Source of the DNA: Pseudomonas mendocina
Lineage (GTDB): Bacteria; Pseudomonadota; Gammaproteobacteria; Pseudomonadales; Pseudomonadaceae
Direction of reading: 5' to 3'
Length of the DNA: 64,000 nucleotides
NCBI RefSeq assembly: GCF_003008615.1
Contig: NZ_CP027657.1
Coordinates: forward strand, 3,906,001-3,970,000
Each line of letters opens with the position of its first letter. Position 1 is the stretch's first letter. A program made the translations under genes and the position numbers. This document shows, piece by piece, positions 62,247 to 64,000 of this stretch. The notes under the pieces were generated by a model. That model was not told the DNA's origin and did no database searches. It was given only the letters and a program-made list of their open reading frames with translations.

Positions 62247-63305
62247 TCAATTCATGTTGATGATTACGTGCTCCTGCCACAGGCGTGGCAGCATCTTGGA
62301 GGTGTTCTCCCAGGCCGCGGCGTCCTTGATCGGCTGCACCTTGGCGTATTGCTCCTGCGGCAGCAGCTTGGCCTGTACCTCGGCCGGCAGGTCGATGTGT
62401 TCGGCGCGGATTGGACGGGCGTTGCCCTTGGCCAGGTTGATCTGCCCGGCATCGCTGAGGATGTACTCGCGGGTCAGCTTGGCGGCGTTGGGATTCTTCG
62501 CCCACTTGTTGATGATGGTGCTGTAGCCGGAGATCACCGAACCGTCGGAGGGGATCAGCACCTCGAAGCGCTCGGGGTCGATCTGGGCGCGGTAGGACAG
62601 GCCGTTGAAGTCCCAGACAATGCCGACTTCCACTTCACCCTTTTCCAGCGTCTGGATGGTCGGGTTGGCCAGCGACAGGCGTCGCTGCTTGGCCAGCTCA
62701 CCGTAGAAATCCAGCGCCGGCTGCACGTTGCTCTCGTTGCCGCCCATGGCGATGGCGGCAGCCAGTACGCCGTTCACGGCTTGTGCCGCGGTGCTCACGT
62801 CACCGGCGGAAACCTTGTAGGTGCCGGTCTTGAGGTCGGCCCAGGAGCGCGGAATGTCCTTGACCAGCTGCTTGTTGACGATGAAGGCAATGGAGCCGGT
62901 GTAGGCCAGCATCCAGTGGCCGTCCTTGTCCTTGGCCCAGTCCGGAATCTGCTCCCAGGTGCTCGGCTTGTACGGCTGGGTCACGCCCTGCTGCACGGCG
63001 ATGGGGCCGAAGGCGGCGCCGACGTCACCGATATCGGCGGTGGCATTGTCCTTCTCGGCGGCGAACTTGGCGATTTCCTGTGCCGAGCTCATGTCGGTGT
63101 CCTGGTGCTTGAGGCCGTAGAGTTTGCTCAGGTCGGCCCAGGTGTCTTTCCAGTTGGCCCAGCTGTCGGGCATACCCACGCTGTTCACCGCGCCTTCTGC
63201 GCGTGCGGCCTGTTCCAGTGCCTGCAAGTCAGTGCTTTCGGCCATGGCGGAAGTCGCCAGAGCGATGGCCGAGCCCATCAGTGAAGCCAGCAGCAGTTGT
63301 TTCAT
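62247..63305 (-). CDS. ABC transporter periplasmic substrate-binding protein
   Basis: A 352-residue secreted binding protein: signal peptide of about 22 residues (LASLMGSAIALATSAMA), then a PotD/FbpA-like fold (VNSVGMPDSWANWKDTWADL, ADIGDVGAAFGPIAVQQG, GIVWDFNGLSYRAQ, SGYSTIINKWAKNPNAAK). First gene of the operon, downstream of a Pho-box-type promoter. The ligand is unknown; the neighbouring enzymes suggest a phosphorus compound. GGAGTTTCCG precedes the ATG. Confidence 0.88.
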   Translation of the reverse strand: MKQLLLASLMGSAIALATSAMAESTDLQALEQAARAEGAVNSVGMPDSWANWKDTWADLSKLYGLKHQDTDMSSAQEIAKFAAEKDNATADIGDVGAAFGPIAVQQGVTQPYKPSTWEQIPDWAKDKDGHWMLAYTGSIAFIVNKQLVKDIPRSWADLKTGTYKVSAGDVSTAAQAVNGVLAAAIAMGGNESNVQPALDFYGELAKQRRLSLANPTIQTLEKGEVEVGIVWDFNGLSYRAQIDPERFEVLIPSDGSVISGYSTIINKWAKNPNAAKLTREYILSDAGQINLAKGNARPIRAEHIDLPAEVQAKLLPQEQYAKVQPIKDAAAWENTSKMLPRLWQEHVIINMN

Positions 63306-63331
63306 CGGAAACTCCTTTGCAGTGAGAGTGT

Positions 63332-63343
63332 TGGTCTAGATCA
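63332..63343. promoter_or_regulatory. candidate GntR-family operator, operon side
   Basis: TGGTCTAGATCA is a palindrome with one mismatch, of the TGGTnTAnACCA type bound by HutC/UTRA regulators such as PhnF. It lies 27 bases before the binding-protein gene, just after its expected transcription start. Confidence 0.45.
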
Positions 63344-63357
63344 GCAATGTCCGCGCC

Positions 63358-63391
63358 AATCTAGGTGCCTTCGATGACAGTTTCATGTCCA
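63358..63391 (-). promoter_or_regulatory. Pho-box-type promoter of the transporter operon
   Basis: On the minus strand, TGGACAT-GAAA-CTGTCAT (63391-63374) resembles a PhoB box (two 7-base repeats, 4-base spacer); the second repeat is perfect. Ten bases further on, TAGATT (63363-63358) can be the -10. In PhoB-activated promoters the box takes the place of the -35, as here. Confidence 0.5.
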
Positions 63392-63518
63392 GCCATGGGA
63401 TGTAGATGTCCAGGTGCAGTCAGCTGGCGCGCTCATCAAGCGTAGACCATGGGTAAGTGGCTGATTTCCCGGGCAGTGAGTCCATATGGCGATGGCATGC
63501 AGCGTGCTTGCAGCAGGG

Positions 63519-63552
63519 TTGTCATCTATCAGTCATCTAGACTGCCTAGGCT
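63519..63552 (+). promoter_or_regulatory. Pho-box-type promoter of the GntR gene
   Basis: TTGTCAT-CTAT-CAGTCAT (63519-63536) matches the Pho-box pattern with one mismatch in each 7-base half and an A/T-rich spacer. TAGGCT, ten bases downstream at 63547-63552, is a weak -10. Confidence 0.5.
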
Positions 63553-63594
63553 CGTAACCCATCCGAGCGAGTGACTTTTGCCCTGTGTTGGGGC

Positions 63595-63606
63595 TGGACT
63601 AGTCCA
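63595..63606. promoter_or_regulatory. candidate GntR-family operator, regulator side
   Basis: TGGACTAGTCCA is a perfect 12-base palindrome 15 bases upstream of the GntR start codon, similar in form to the operator at 63332-63343. It would suit autoregulation. Confidence 0.45.
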
Positions 63607-63621
63607 AAAGGGGAAATATTG

Positions 63622-64000
63622 ATGCGCGAAGAAGCGCCGCGGGCCGTCACCCTCATTTGTCGCGCCTTGCAGGAGCAGATCGACCGGGGCCTATTGCCCG
63701 CTGGCAGCAAGTTGCCGGCCGAGCGCAAGCTCAGCGAGCTGTTCGACACCACGCGTATTACCCTGCGCGAGGCGCTTGGCCAGTTGGAGGCGCAGGGGCT
63801 GGTCTACCGCGAGGAGCGCCGCGGCTGGTTCGTCTCGCCGGCGCGGGTGGCGTACAACCCCCTGGTGCGCACGCACTTCCATGCCATGGTCGCCGAGCAG
63901 GGACGTGTGCCTGCCACAGAGGTCCTGAGTGCGCGGCTGATGCCGGCCAGCGCACAGATCTGCCAGGTACTGGAGCTGCCGGCGTTATCCAGCGTTTATC
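63622..64000 (+). CDS. GntR-family (UTRA) transcriptional regulator, 3' part outside window
   Basis: The first 126 residues are present. The N-terminal winged HTH (PAGSKLPAERKLSELFDTTRITLREALGQLEAQGLVYREERRGWFV) is the GntR signature. After about residue 75, YNPLVRTHFHAMVAEQGRVPATEVL starts a UTRA-type effector domain as in HutC and PhnR/PhnF. AGGGG lies nine bases before the ATG. It is divergent from the transporter operon, which it probably controls. Confidence 0.85.
   Translation, partial: MREEAPRAVTLICRALQEQIDRGLLPAGSKLPAERKLSELFDTTRITLREALGQLEAQGLVYREERRGWFVSPARVAYNPLVRTHFHAMVAEQGRVPATEVLSARLMPASAQICQVLELPALSSVY

Overview
The window is chromosomal DNA of a GC-rich gammaproteobacterium, almost certainly a Pseudomonas of the P. 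mendocina / Ectopseudomonas type. The grounds are near-identical protein sequences and gene order to Pseudomonas blocks recalled from P. aeruginosa (aspS-yebC-ruvCAB-ybgC-tolQRAB-oprL-cpoB-queEC, erdR-dgkA, finR/fpr, azoR-LysR-hydrolase-ppiA, gap/edd, rdgC/fkpA to prc, ahpCF), Entner-Doudoroff genes with HexR-type operators, and REP-type palindromes between genes. Species assignment is inference from memory. No phage, plasmid, CRISPR array, complete insertion sequence or rRNA was seen.

Layout. 1-12.5 kb: end of an Hpt-domain gene, aspS, yebC, the ruvCAB Holliday-junction operon behind a well-formed LexA box, the Tol-Pal operon, queE-queC and tRNA-Lys. 12.5-25.3 kb: nadA, a LOG-family gene, a beta-CASP metallo-hydrolase, a divergent phosphoketolase-like enzyme with a tiny RHH-like protein, a PA3611-like secreted protein, a FadL porin, a DTW-domain tRNA modifier, an EamA exporter, erdR and dgkA. 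24.4-32.4 kb: finR/fpr, ppiA, a hydrolase, a LysR regulator, azoR, two EamA/RarD transporters and a RibD-like reductase. 32.5-42 kb: a DEAD-box helicase, an ABC exporter, a YdjM-like membrane protein, arfB, divergent gap and edd with one HexR box each, and rdgC. 42.1-53 kb: tRNA-Val and tRNA-Asp, an FKBP isomerase, a YkvA-like protein, a small HTH/unknown/Sel1 trio, an EAL-CBS-GGDEF protein, the tail protease prc, a quinone reductase, and ahpC-ahpF. 53-64 kb: a lone ureidoglycine aminohydrolase opposite a LysR gene, a DUF4212/sodium symporter pair, an unknown membrane protein, and a six-gene operon transcribed leftward (ABC transporter, alkaline-phosphatase-superfamily phosphodiesterase, HAD phosphatase) divergent from a GntR/UTRA regulator that runs off the right edge.

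Most of the window is housekeeping. The region most worth pursuing is 58.0-64.0 kb. Both divergent promoters carry a sequence fitting a PhoB box with a -10 element ten bases downstream, and palindromes of GntR type lie beside each. With a phosphodiesterase-like enzyme, a HAD phosphatase and an importer in one tightly overlapping operon, this suggests a phosphate-starvation system for taking up and stripping an unidentified organophosphorus compound. Second are short non-coding elements with terminal inverted repeats that begin at or within a few bases of a stop codon (fpr, ahpC and the LysR gene ending at 54876), which look like miniature mobile elements, together with several REP/REPIN-type palindromes.
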